Assembly: GCF_015845845.1 (NCBI RefSeq)
Contig: NZ_LDIG01000076.1
Location: 1 to 64,000 of the forward strand
Source: Paenibacillus dendritiformis
Lineage (GTDB): Bacteria > Bacillota > Bacilli > Paenibacillales > Paenibacillaceae
Direction of reading: 5' to 3'
Length of the DNA stretch: 64,000 nucleotides
In this document: positions 1 through 8,513 of the stretch, one piece after another
Layout: the number at the start of each line of letters is the position of its first letter
Numbering within the stretch: the stretch's first letter is position 1
Notes under the pieces: generated by a model
The model's input: the letters and a program-made list of their open reading frames with translations, nothing else
What the model was told of the DNA's origin: nothing
Databases searched by the model: none
Program-made: the position numbers and the translations under genes

Positions 1-140
1 TGTGCCTCTACAAACAAGAGTGTCGAAGCGCCGACAAACAACTTTTGGGCTCGGTAATCCAATGACTCATCTCTAGTGGAATTCACATGTAACCACTTTA
101 GGCATTGACAAATGACGTTTTGATTCGGTACGTTATCCAT
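1..140 (-). CDS. IS4-like transposase, N-terminal fragment cut by the window edge
   Basis: The frame opens with ATG at 140 (complement) behind a good ribosome binding site (AAAGGAG, six bases upstream) and stays open to base 1, giving 46 codons beginning MDNVPNQNVICQCLKWL. This opening, a short lead followed by a Q/K-rich helix and a 'LDYRxxKL' segment, is what I associate with IS4-family transposases of Paenibacillus and Bacillus. The catalytic DDE core would lie outside the window, so neither activity nor completeness can be judged. It could be a complete element or a remnant. No terminal inverted repeats could be assigned. Confidence 0.55.
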   Translation of the reverse strand, partial: MDNVPNQNVICQCLKWLHVNSTRDESLDYRAQKLFVGASTLLFVEA

Positions 141-419
141 AGGAATCTCCTTTGTTGAGGCGTTTTATGGATAACGCTGAGGGTAACTCAACAATAGGAG
201 ATTTCTTTATTTTTGTCCACGAATATAGTTCAATAAGTTACAAATATAGAGAATTATAGGGTGAAAATTTTCGTAAAAAGATTGATGCAACGCTAGTGCA
301 TTTTTACAGTTTTTCCGGCAAGTTGAGCTGTAAGAAGCGGGGGAAGGGGCAGGGCTGTCTCGCTCAGACCCAAAATATAGGACAGCCCCAGTTCCCGTGG
401 GAAAAATGAAATCCCGAGT
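141..419. other. Intergenic leader of the transposase with an inverted repeat
   Basis: No gene is seen. The part next to the transposase is its untranslated leader. GGGCTGTC (352-359) pairs with GACAGCCC (381-388) around a 21-base loop, and a short palindrome TTCCCGTGGGAA lies at 392-403. These could terminate the gene ending at 420, although no clear U-run follows on that strand, or they could be remnants of an insertion-sequence end. Confidence 0.35.
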
Positions 420-1001
420 CTATTTTGTCTCCGCTTGCAGCGTTCGCACAAACAAGAAAAGATTCCGGCCCGTCTCATCGTCCAACATGGACGGATTCTT
501 TTTCAGCAGAGCTTGAAGCTCGGACAATACCGAATCATCTGGTGCAGTCCGTTGATCAGCCTTCTCAGGAGTGAAAGCCACCGCCGTTTTTGCCGCTGTT
601 ATCCCCTCTTTTTCCTCCTTCAGATACGTACTGATCCAATGCTTGTTGTCCGGGATGCGATGGACGAACTTCAGCATGATGCCGAACCAGTCGCCACCGT
701 TCATCATAGCTTCATTCATCTGCTGGTGTCCTTCCGGATCAAATCGCTTCATCAAATCGCCAATGTTGACATAATCATCGGGCGCTCCCGCCGGCTTGGA
801 GGGCATAGATACCTGCGCCGCAGGGTGATGCACAATCGCATCCTCCGCCAGCTTCCGTCCGGCCGCACTGATCTCAACCGTATCATAATTCGCCCCAACA
901 GGCTTGCCCGTTTCGAGTTGCATGGCGCGTCCGGTTTCTCCCTCTCGATTGCTCATGTTGTACAGGTTCGGGGGAAGCAGCGAACCATTGTTGATTTTCA
1001 T
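420..1001 (-). CDS. Uncharacterised 193-residue soluble protein
   Basis: The frame starts at ATG 1001 with a strong upstream GAAGGAG, which supports it over the antisense frame. It has no signal peptide, transmembrane segment or recognisable catalytic motif. The N-terminal third contains YDTVEISAAGRKLAED, a short 'DTVEIS..G..L' motif that recurs in small Firmicute proteins with flagellin- or FlgM-like N-termini. The rest is charged and probably helical (GDLMKRFDPEGHQQMNEAMM). I do not recognise the family and assign no function. It is transcribed alone, between a transposase fragment and a divergently oriented giant protease. Confidence 0.7.
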   Translation of the reverse strand: MKINNGSLLPPNLYNMSNREGETGRAMQLETGKPVGANYDTVEISAAGRKLAEDAIVHHPAAQVSMPSKPAGAPDDYVNIGDLMKRFDPEGHQQMNEAMMNGGDWFGIMLKFVHRIPDNKHWISTYLKEEKEGITAAKTAVAFTPEKADQRTAPDDSVLSELQALLKKNPSMLDDETGRNLFLFVRTLQAETK

Positions 1002-1109
1002 CGCTTAGTCTGTCTCCTTCTCTTTAAAAATAAGTAGGGCAGGTGTTCTTCCAAACTACTAGATTCAGGATGTTATTTACTATATCAGACAATTATTGAA
1101 AATATTTGA

Positions 1110-1262
1110 TATAAAGACGGGCAACTAACAGCATCGCCTGCGACCCCGAGACAAGGCCGTAAAGCCGCAGAGGGACGGGTTGACGCTGCAAGCAGCAAGT
1201 CAAAATTTTAAGACATATTTCGACACGGCGCATGCCGAACCTAGTTGCTAGCCGGGCAGATT
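1110..1262 (+). ncRNA. Candidate structured RNA in the leader of the SLH protease, class unknown
   Basis: A GC-rich block sits in an otherwise AT-rich 460-base gene-free region. It is dense in short inverted repeats: TGCG...CGCA enclosing GGC-cgtaaa-GCC (about 1139-1171), GCTGCaaGCAGC-type pairing near 1184-1197, CGGC-GCAT-GCCG near 1225-1238, and CTAG-TTG-CTAG near 1242-1252. Nested hairpins of this density suggest a folded RNA such as a riboswitch or attenuator. I could not fit it to c-di-GMP-I, c-di-AMP, TPP, cobalamin or FMN consensus sequences. The promoter at 1372-1400 lies downstream of it, so it may instead be a separate RNA. Confidence 0.25.
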
Positions 1263-1371
1263 GGTGGCGATTGAAGCGCTATTTTGACGACTTGGCTCAG
1301 GAATACTTTCTTTCAAAATAGAAAAAAGACGATGGTTAGATTCATATACAAAAATGGATCTCAAAAATATA

Positions 1372-1400
1372 TTTACAAAATATTTCAATTTGTGTATGAT
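1372..1400 (+). promoter_or_regulatory. Sigma-A-type promoter for the SLH protease
   Basis: TTTACA (1372-1377) and TATGAT (1395-1400) are separated by 17 bp, close to the sigma-A consensus. They lie in AT-rich DNA about 60 bp upstream of the GTG start at 1463. Confidence 0.55.
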
Positions 1401-1462
1401 TCTATCAACTTCTTGGGCTTGTTCATCAGGTTAAAAGTATACGAGACAAGGAGGAATGGAAT

Positions 1463-4400
1463 GTGAAAGGCAAAGCTTGGCTGCGGCGATGGCTGATTTT
1501 CGTTATCGCGCTCATTATGGGCATGACTTCCGTACCGGGAGCGTATGCGCACACGGGAGACCAGACCGATAATTCGGTCCAGATGGCGGAATCCAACAGG
1601 ATTCGTCTGCCGCCCGCCGTTGTAGATGGCGAAGTCTATGACGAGTTCGGGCAGGAAGGGACAGGGACTTATATTGTGAAGCTGCGGGAGCAGAGCGACG
1701 TGGAGGCCGCCGCGAAGCTGGCCAAGTCTTATTCCGCCTTGAGCGGGGAGACATCCGCGAAGCGCAAGCTGACCGTGCGAAGCTTTGTCTTGAACGACTT
1801 GAAGGAGACGGCCGATCGGACTCAGGCCGGGATCAGCGATGAACTGGAAGCGGGCCTAAAGAATGGCTCGGTGCAGGATTACCGCTCCTTCTACATCGTT
1901 AACGCTATCGCGGTGACGAGCACGCGGGAGGTGATGGAGCGGCTGGCAGCCCATCCTGCGGTAGAGCGCATCACCCCGAACCGCAAATACATGCTGGAGG
2001 TGCCCGACGAGGGGCAAGCCGCAGCGGGTACCGAGCCGTCCAAGGCGGATGGCGCGGGGGGAACGGCCCGGGACAGGACGGGAGGAGCCGCGGCAGCAGT
2101 CGAGCTGCCTTGGAATTTGCGCAACTTGAATGTGGGTCAAGCGTGGGACAAAGGCTTTGACGGCATGGGCGTCGTCGTTGCCAACATGGATTCGGGCGTC
2201 GATCTGAATCATCCGGCGCTGAAGCGGAAGTGGAGAGGCTATAATGCCCAAGGGCAGGTCGAGAGGCCTGAGCTGAGCTGGTATGACGCCACGCCGGAAA
2301 AGAAGAAGCTGCCTTTTGACGGCAACGCCCACGGAACGCATGTGATGGGCACGATGGTCGGATCGGAGCCCGATGGCTCCAACCCGATCGGGGTCGCTCC
2401 GCAGGCGAAATGGATCGCGGCGCGCATCTTCAACTCGGCTGGCGAGGCGACGGACGCGGGCATTTTGGCGGCAGGCGAATGGATATTGGCGCCGACTGAC
2501 GACTCGGGCCGCGCCTATCCCGAGCTGGCTCCGGATATTGTCAACAATTCCTGGGGAAGCGTGCAGGCCGGGAAGAACGAGTTTTTTCAGGATATAGTCC
2601 GGTCATGGCGTTCTGCCGGCATCGTGCCTGTATTTGCGGCAGGCAATACGAGACCGCCTTATAATTACGGCGGGCCGGGGTCTATCACCCCGCCAGGCAA
2701 CTATCCGGAATCCTTCGCGGTCGGAGCGGTCAACAGCAGCAATCAGCTGGCTGCTTTCTCGCTTCAGGGCCCGTCTCCTTACGGGCAGATGAAGCCGGAA
2801 GTGTCGGCGCCTGGCGTTAGCATCCGTTCCTCCGTCCCGGGCGGCTCTTACGCTCTCATGAACGGGACATCGATGGCCGCTCCGCATGTGGCCGGAGTTG
2901 CCGCGCTGCTGCTGCAGGCCAACCATTCGCTGACGGTGGATCAAGTCGAGAAGATTTTGAAAGATACGGCCATCGCGTTGACGGACAATACGTTCCCGCA
3001 GAGTCCGAACAATGGCTATGGATCGGGCATCGTGAATGCCTTGAATGCCGTCTCCACCCAGCAAGCGGGTCTGGGCGAGCTTGAAGGCGCGGTAACGGTG
3101 AATGGAGAGGATGCCGAAGAACCGGTCATCGAGCATCATCCCCTGACGCTCGTGTTCAACGCGCTGGATCAGGAAGTATCGGCCCGAATTATGGATGACA
3201 CCAGCGTCACCCGGGCGGAACTGGAAGTGAAGAAGAAGGGGGAACAGGCTGGAACTGCACTACCTATGGTTCGGATGTCGGGGGATTACCGGGATGGAAT
3301 CTATGAGGGCATCATCCCGTCATCGATGCTGGACACCGCTGGAATCGAATACCGGATTCGGGCAGTGGATTTCGGAGGCAACGAGGAGGTATCCGCCTGG
3401 TGGCCCGTAGAAGTATCGGAGGGAGTCAAGCTCGGATATGCGCAGGACTTCGAGACGGACATCGAAGGCTACGGCTTCGGCGGGGAACCGGGCATCTGGG
3501 AATGGGGCGTCCCGACGAGCGGGCCGGGCAAGGCGAGCTCGGGAAGCAAAGTGATGGCGACCCGGCTTGACGGCAATTACCCCACCGGGGTGGAAGAGGC
3601 CTACTTCGTCATGCCGCTTATCGATCTGCGGGACAGCGAGCATACGATTCTGAGCTTCAAGCATTGGCACAAGCTCGGAAGCTGGTACTCTATTCTGCTG
3701 GACAAGGCAGAGGTTTTTATCGGGCGGGAGTCGGAGCAATTCGAATTCGAGCTCGCGAAGCAATTTGACGGGAAAAGCGGCGATTGGAAAACGGACTACA
3801 TCGATTTGTCTCCGTACAAAGGAGATCGGATTTTCGTTCTTTTTAATCTCCGGGGAGCCTACGGAAGCGATGAAGGTTGGTATGTCGACGATATCGAGCT
3901 TATCGGACCGACTGACCTCCAGCCTGACGCTCCCAAGGTGAAGGCGCGGAGTAACGCCCCGGGCAAGATCATCCTCGAATGGGAGCAGGAGCCGCAAGGC
4001 GATGTGAAGGAGTACGTCATCTACCGTTCGTCGGAGCCAGGCGGATCGTACGAGGAGATTGGCGTGAGCACAGGACGCAACTTCGCCGACCACCCCTTGC
4101 CGCAGCAGGGAACATATTTTTATATCGCCAAGGCGAGGACATACAGCCATGTGCTTAGCGAAGCTTCGAACGAGGTGAGCTGGACATTTACCGGCGGGGA
4201 GCTTATTTACGGCGAAGATTTTGAAGGCGGGGACAGGGGTTGGACGCGTGAAGGCGAGCCGAACGAGTGGGAGCATGGGGTTCCCGATCCGAAGTATGGA
4301 CCGCCGAAGGCCGTCTCCGGCAAGAACGTCATCGGCACGAACTTCGCTGGATATGTCTCGAAAAATACGAATCAAAGCATCATTTCCCCGGAAATTGATT

Positions 4401-7400
4401 TGACGGGAGCAAAGCATGCGTCGCTCTACTTTCAGCAGTGGTATGATCTGGAGGACGGCGATAAGGGATACGTCGAGATTAGCGAGGATGGGGGCGCTGT
4501 GTGGCAAAGTCTGGCGGCCTATCCGAAGCCAACCTATAATACGAACCATCCCAAAAGGTTTTGGTATATGGATGAGATCGACATCGGCAAATACGCCGGC
4601 AAGAAGGTGCACATCCGCTTCCGGCTGAAGACCGGAGGAGCCTCTCTGGCGAACGGTTGGTATTTGGATGATATTCAGGTGCGGGATACGCTGCCAGTCA
4701 AGACCTTCATTCCAGCCGGGACCAAGGTCAAGCCTGCCGAAGAAGCGGGGAAGGGAGCGGCGGACCAGGAAGAACGAGTGACTTCGAGGGAAGATGCGGC
4801 GGTGAAAGCGCCAGCGGCCCCGAGCTTATCGGCGTGGAGAAGCATGAAGCAGGAGACAGCCTCCCTTGAGACGGCAGACGGGGAGGGAAAACGCTCTTCC
4901 GGCCTTCCGGCCGCGGCGACGGTTACAATCGTCGAGACGGACCGTTCGACGAAGACCGATTCCGGGACGGGCCGCTATCGGCTGACGCACCCGCCGGGGA
5001 CGTATACGATGCGGGTGGAAGCGTATGGCTATCACACGGCCGAACAGACGGTGACGATAAATGATCGGGAGCGGACCGAGGCGAACATTCATTTGCAACC
5101 GCTCTCAAGATCCACGATTAGCGGCGTTATTACCGATAAGGCGACGGGAGAACCGATTGCCGGGGCGGCGGTACGTGTGAGGGAAGATGCGCATGTGCCA
5201 ACGGCCGTTGCGGATGAACAGGGGAACTACACGCTGGAGGTCTACGCTGGAGATTACACGCTGCTCGTCTCTGCGCGCGGGTATTTGCCTTATGAGCAGC
5301 AGATCCGTGCGGAAGGGGCGGTGGCGAACCCGATTGCGCTGAAATCTTTCCGCGGGACGGAGGACGAGCTGGCTTACGATCGGGGGAAGGGGGATAATGC
5401 GGTAGCTTTTTATGATTCAGGCAATGGCTATGCGGTGCGCATGACAAGCGACGGCCCGGCTCAAGTGACCGGGGCGCGCATGTTCTTCTGGGATGATGGA
5501 TGGCCGGTTCCCGGCGGAACGGCCTTCCGGTATGCGCTGTATGACGCATCGGGACCCGACGGGCAGCCGGGAGAGCTGCTCTCCGGCCCGCATGCGGGAA
5601 CGGCCCGCCTGGACGGGGAATGGACCGAGCTTTCTTTTCCGAATGGTCCGTTCGTCGACGGTGATTTCTATGTCGTCTATATTCAGGACGGCTCTTATCC
5701 TGACGTGCCGGGACTAGCCGTCGATGAAGAGGGCGTCAATCACGGCCGCTCCTGGAGGCTGGAGGATGGAACCTGGTCACGGGCGGCAGCCTCGCAAGGG
5801 AACTATATGATCCGCGCGCGCATTACGCACCCTGATCCTGCCCAACCGGCAGTGAAGATCACGGTGGAGCCGCGTGATATCAGCTTGTACGAAGGACAAC
5901 AGCTTCAATTGCATGTCAAGGCGGAGGATGAAGCCGGGAACGAGCGCGATGTCACCGCATTGTCCGCCTATGAGGCAGACGGTGGACAGGTCATTGAAGT
6001 GAATGCGGAAGGCTTAATTACGGCGCGGTCGGCAGGCGAAGCGACGGTAAAGGTAACCTATGAGGGTCTGGAAGATACCGTTCGGGTCACTGTGACCCCG
6101 GTTCCGGACATCCCGGAGGGCGAGATTCGCTCAATTGCCGTCCACCCGCCGGAATTGGCATTGAAGGAAGGGGAAGCTTCGCAATTGACCGTCACGGCCG
6201 CGGTCTATTCCGAGGGCAAGGAATTGACGGTCCCGCTGGTGAAGGGCCTGGTGTTCCGTTCGCAGGATGCCGGCATTGCCGCGGTCGATGACGCGGGAAG
6301 GGTTACCGGCATTCAAGCAGGCGAGACGGAGGTGACCGTAATCTATGGCGAACTGGAGGCGGTTGTGCCGGTCACGGTAAGGAAGTCCGATGTCCCTCCG
6401 ACGGAGGAAGCGCGCTCGATCCATGTCCAACCTGAGGAGCTGACATTGAAGGCGGGGGAATCGGCTCAGTTGACCGTGACGGCGGCCGTCTATGCCGACG
6501 GCGAAGTGAAGCGCGTCCCGATTACGGAAGGACTGTCCTTCACTTCCTCCAATCCTCAAGTCGCCCGGGCGGAAGCGGACGGCCGCATTGCCGCCCTGAG
6601 AGAAGGGGAGGCCCGCATCCAAATTGCCTATGGAACGCTGAAGGCAGAGGCGCTCGTGAAGGTGAAGGGAGCGGACATCGTGACGCCGCCAACGACCCGC
6701 CCGGATCCGCCATCATCTGCTTCTGGGTCGGGATCCGGTTCAGGTTCAAGCTCGAGCCCGGCTTCGCCAACCGGGACCCCGATTCGGGTGGATGGCCAAT
6801 TGATAGGGACGCTGTACGCGACCGATGGCCAGGGCGGCAAGCAGGCGCGCGTGCGGATTGCTTCCGATTGGCTGGAGAAGGAGCTGGACAAGGAGGAAGC
6901 TGGCGCTCCGGTCGCGCTCGATCTATCCTCGTTGTCATGGAAGGAGTACAGAGCAGTTGTGTTGGAGATAGTCGCCTCTTCGGCCGAGCGTCTGGCCAAG
7001 TCCGGTAAGGCGCTTCGTCTGAAGGGCTTCCGCTTCGCTTTGACCGTGCCGGCAGAAGCGATCCCGGATTTCATTGACCGGGATGGACTGAAGCTGACGC
7101 TCTCCGTTCAGGAAGGCTCCGGCGTGGACGGCGCCCGCCAGGCTCTGGTCTCGGGCGATACCGCCGCGCTCGTGTCGGACATCATCGGCATTAAGACTCC
7201 GGTGCGGACACAGCAGGCACAGGAGCAAAAACCGGCAGTTGAAAAGCAACAGGGAGCGGGGGGACAGGCGGGCGAACCGGGAATCGGCTCGAAGAGCGCG
7301 GCTTGGAGCCAGCCCCTGCTGTTGGAATTGGAACTGGACGAACGGTTGGTCCGGCATCCGCTGGCGGCCGGCATTTATGGGCGCCATGAAGCGGACTCGT

Positions 7401-7975
7401 GGGCCTACGCCGGGCTGCCGAAGCGCATAGCCAATGAGCCGGGCAAAAAAGGCACGCATGTCCTGACTGTGCCGGTGCGGCAGCCGGGCGAATATGCGGG
7501 ACTGGAATACGCAAAGACATTTGCAGATATCGCGCAGCATTGGGGCCGCGCCAAGATTGAAGCGCTGGCTTCCCATCATGTCGTGTCAGGACGGAATGAT
7601 AACCGGTTCGCGCCGAATGATCCGGTGACGCAGGCCGAATTCATGACCTTGCTGGACCGCATCACGGGCAAAGAACCCGATTGGAAGCGGCGGTCCGGCG
7701 AGCCGGGGGCTCATGAGGCGCTGCGGCGCGAGGAGATGATCGTCCTGCTCGTGGCGGCGCTCGATCCGGAGCTGCCGCAAGGGCCGGCGGAGGAACTGGA
7801 CGAGACGGCGCTGGAGCAGGTGTCGCCGGAAGCGCGCGCGGCCGTAGCGTATGCCTATGAGTCCGGATTGGTCAAAGGCATGGGCGCGGGCGGGTTCGCA
7901 GGGGATGCTCTGACGACCCGGGCGCAGGTGGCGGTCCTCCTGTACCGCGTATTGCAGCAAATGGGACATATTTAG
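1463..7975 (+). CDS. Cell-surface S8 (subtilisin-like) serine protease with SLH anchor, 2170 aa
   Basis: A secreted, wall-anchored subtilase. The GTG start is set by AAGGAGG eight bases upstream. A signal peptide ends near AYA-29, followed by an inhibitor-I9-like propeptide (~65-178). The catalytic domain (~225-520) carries the triad D243 (MDSGVD), H290 (HGTHVMG) and S470 (GTSMAAPHVAG). Then come two jelly-roll/MAM-like segments like those of immune inhibitor A (~655-815 and ~915-1075) around a fibronectin-III-like stretch, two carboxypeptidase-regulatory-like repeats (~1145-1290), three bacterial Ig-like (Big2) domains (~1460-1735), a Ser/Gly linker (~1750) and SLH-like repeats at the C-terminus (~2015-2168). 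SLH domains bind pyruvylated secondary wall polymer, so the enzyme probably acts at the S-layer. It is far longer than ordinary subtilases. The gene stands alone with its own promoter and terminator. Confidence 0.93.
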   Translation: MKGKAWLRRWLIFVIALIMGMTSVPGAYAHTGDQTDNSVQMAESNRIRLPPAVVDGEVYDEFGQEGTGTYIVKLREQSDVEAAAKLAKSYSALSGETSAKRKLTVRSFVLNDLKETADRTQAGISDELEAGLKNGSVQDYRSFYIVNAIAVTSTREVMERLAAHPAVERITPNRKYMLEVPDEGQAAAGTEPSKADGAGGTARDRTGGAAAAVELPWNLRNLNVGQAWDKGFDGMGVVVANMDSGVDLNHPALKRKWRGYNAQGQVERPELSWYDATPEKKKLPFDGNAHGTHVMGTMVGSEPDGSNPIGVAPQAKWIAARIFNSAGEATDAGILAAGEWILAPTDDSGRAYPELAPDIVNNSWGSVQAGKNEFFQDIVRSWRSAGIVPVFAAGNTRPPYNYGGPGSITPPGNYPESFAVGAVNSSNQLAAFSLQGPSPYGQMKPEVSAPGVSIRSSVPGGSYALMNGTSMAAPHVAGVAALLLQANHSLTVDQVEKILKDTAIALTDNTFPQSPNNGYGSGIVNALNAVSTQQAGLGELEGAVTVNGEDAEEPVIEHHPLTLVFNALDQEVSARIMDDTSVTRAELEVKKKGEQAGTALPMVRMSGDYRDGIYEGIIPSSMLDTAGIEYRIRAVDFGGNEEVSAWWPVEVSEGVKLGYAQDFETDIEGYGFGGEPGIWEWGVPTSGPGKASSGSKVMATRLDGNYPTGVEEAYFVMPLIDLRDSEHTILSFKHWHKLGSWYSILLDKAEVFIGRESEQFEFELAKQFDGKSGDWKTDYIDLSPYKGDRIFVLFNLRGAYGSDEGWYVDDIELIGPTDLQPDAPKVKARSNAPGKIILEWEQEPQGDVKEYVIYRSSEPGGSYEEIGVSTGRNFADHPLPQQGTYFYIAKARTYSHVLSEASNEVSWTFTGGELIYGEDFEGGDRGWTREGEPNEWEHGVPDPKYGPPKAVSGKNVIGTNFAGYVSKNTNQSIISPEIDLTGAKHASLYFQQWYDLEDGDKGYVEISEDGGAVWQSLAAYPKPTYNTNHPKRFWYMDEIDIGKYAGKKVHIRFRLKTGGASLANGWYLDDIQVRDTLPVKTFIPAGTKVKPAEEAGKGAADQEERVTSREDAAVKAPAAPSLSAWRSMKQETASLETADGEGKRSSGLPAAATVTIVETDRSTKTDSGTGRYRLTHPPGTYTMRVEAYGYHTAEQTVTINDRERTEANIHLQPLSRSTISGVITDKATGEPIAGAAVRVREDAHVPTAVADEQGNYTLEVYAGDYTLLVSARGYLPYEQQIRAEGAVANPIALKSFRGTEDELAYDRGKGDNAVAFYDSGNGYAVRMTSDGPAQVTGARMFFWDDGWPVPGGTAFRYALYDASGPDGQPGELLSGPHAGTARLDGEWTELSFPNGPFVDGDFYVVYIQDGSYPDVPGLAVDEEGVNHGRSWRLEDGTWSRAAASQGNYMIRARITHPDPAQPAVKITVEPRDISLYEGQQLQLHVKAEDEAGNERDVTALSAYEADGGQVIEVNAEGLITARSAGEATVKVTYEGLEDTVRVTVTPVPDIPEGEIRSIAVHPPELALKEGEASQLTVTAAVYSEGKELTVPLVKGLVFRSQDAGIAAVDDAGRVTGIQAGETEVTVIYGELEAVVPVTVRKSDVPPTEEARSIHVQPEELTLKAGESAQLTVTAAVYADGEVKRVPITEGLSFTSSNPQVARAEADGRIAALREGEARIQIAYGTLKAEALVKVKGADIVTPPTTRPDPPSSASGSGSGSGSSSSPASPTGTPIRVDGQLIGTLYATDGQGGKQARVRIASDWLEKELDKEEAGAPVALDLSSLSWKEYRAVVLEIVASSAERLAKSGKALRLKGFRFALTVPAEAIPDFIDRDGLKLTLSVQEGSGVDGARQALVSGDTAALVSDIIGIKTPVRTQQAQEQKPAVEKQQGAGGQAGEPGIGSKSAAWSQPLLLELELDERLVRHPLAAGIYGRHEADSWAYAGLPKRIANEPGKKGTHVLTVPVRQPGEYAGLEYAKTFADIAQHWGRAKIEALASHHVVSGRNDNRFAPNDPVTQAEFMTLLDRITGKEPDWKRRSGEPGAHEALRREEMIVLLVAALDPELPQGPAEELDETALEQVSPEARAAVAYAYESGLVKGMGAGGFAGDALTTRAQVAVLLYRVLQQMGHI

Positions 7976-7991
7976 ACAGGAGTTAACAGAG

Positions 7992-8036
7992 CCGTCCTGC
8001 AAGGGAGCAGCAGCCTTGCGGGACGGTTTTTTGCGA
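7992..8036 (+). terminator. Rho-independent terminator after the SLH protease
   Basis: CCGTCCTGCAAGG pairs with CCTTGCGGGACGG around a nine-base loop, followed by six T residues. Confidence 0.9.
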
Positions 8037-8241
8037 TGAATAGCGAAGGCAGGGGATAGCCGCGACGAGAAAAAATACGGGGAACCGCAGTGTGCGCGTC
8101 TATGGGAGGCAGCGCGCAGAGCAATGAAAAAAGATGAAAGCGAAAGCGGTATCATTTAAATCGAGTGAAATATTCCTTGTTATGGCTTCATATGTTGGTT
8201 AAGGATGTTCGATCCGACTTACAGAGAACAGGAGTGGTGGT

Positions 8242-8513
8242 ATGCACGCAATCGACACATTGGCTCGCCTCGTCAGCGAGGTGAAGGAGGAGCCGGCCTG
8301 GGAGCTGCGGCTGACGCCGGAGACGAATCTGATTGACGATGTCGGGCTCGATTCGCTTCAGCTCATTCATTTCATGCTGAAGGTGGAGGAGCAGTTGAGC
8401 AGTTGAAGGTGCGGATCGATTTCGAACGGTTCGAATACGAGCATTTGCAGAGCGTGCGGGCATTCCTGGGCTTCCTCGGGCAGTTGGACACCGAGGCGGA
8501 GCGGCATGCATAA
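8242..8513 (+). pseudogene. Acyl carrier protein, frameshifted by an 8-bp tandem duplication
   Basis: ATG 8242 follows a GGAG at seven bases. The reading frame gives a short ACP: the 4'-phosphopantetheine site is DVGLDSLQL with S38. After EEQL the frame meets a stop at 8404-8406, about 54 codons in. Moving two bases restores an ordinary ACP C-terminus (LKVRIDFERFEYEHLQSV...) that runs to TAA at 8511 and overlaps the next start codon at 8506. The cause is visible: AGCAGTTG occurs twice in tandem at about 8395-8410, and removing one copy yields an intact ~88-residue protein. As read, helix III is lost. It is the first gene of the operon. It could be a true mutation, a reversible slippage site or an assembly error. 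Confidence 0.8.

Noticed and set aside
435-1037. Plus-strand ORF opposite the unknown gene at 420-1001
   Set aside because: It lacks a ribosome binding site, whereas the minus-strand frame has a strong one and better protein composition.
3320-4612. Minus-strand ORF (430 codons) inside the SLH protease
   Set aside because: It overlaps a well-supported protease frame, has Arg/His-rich low-information composition and no start signal.
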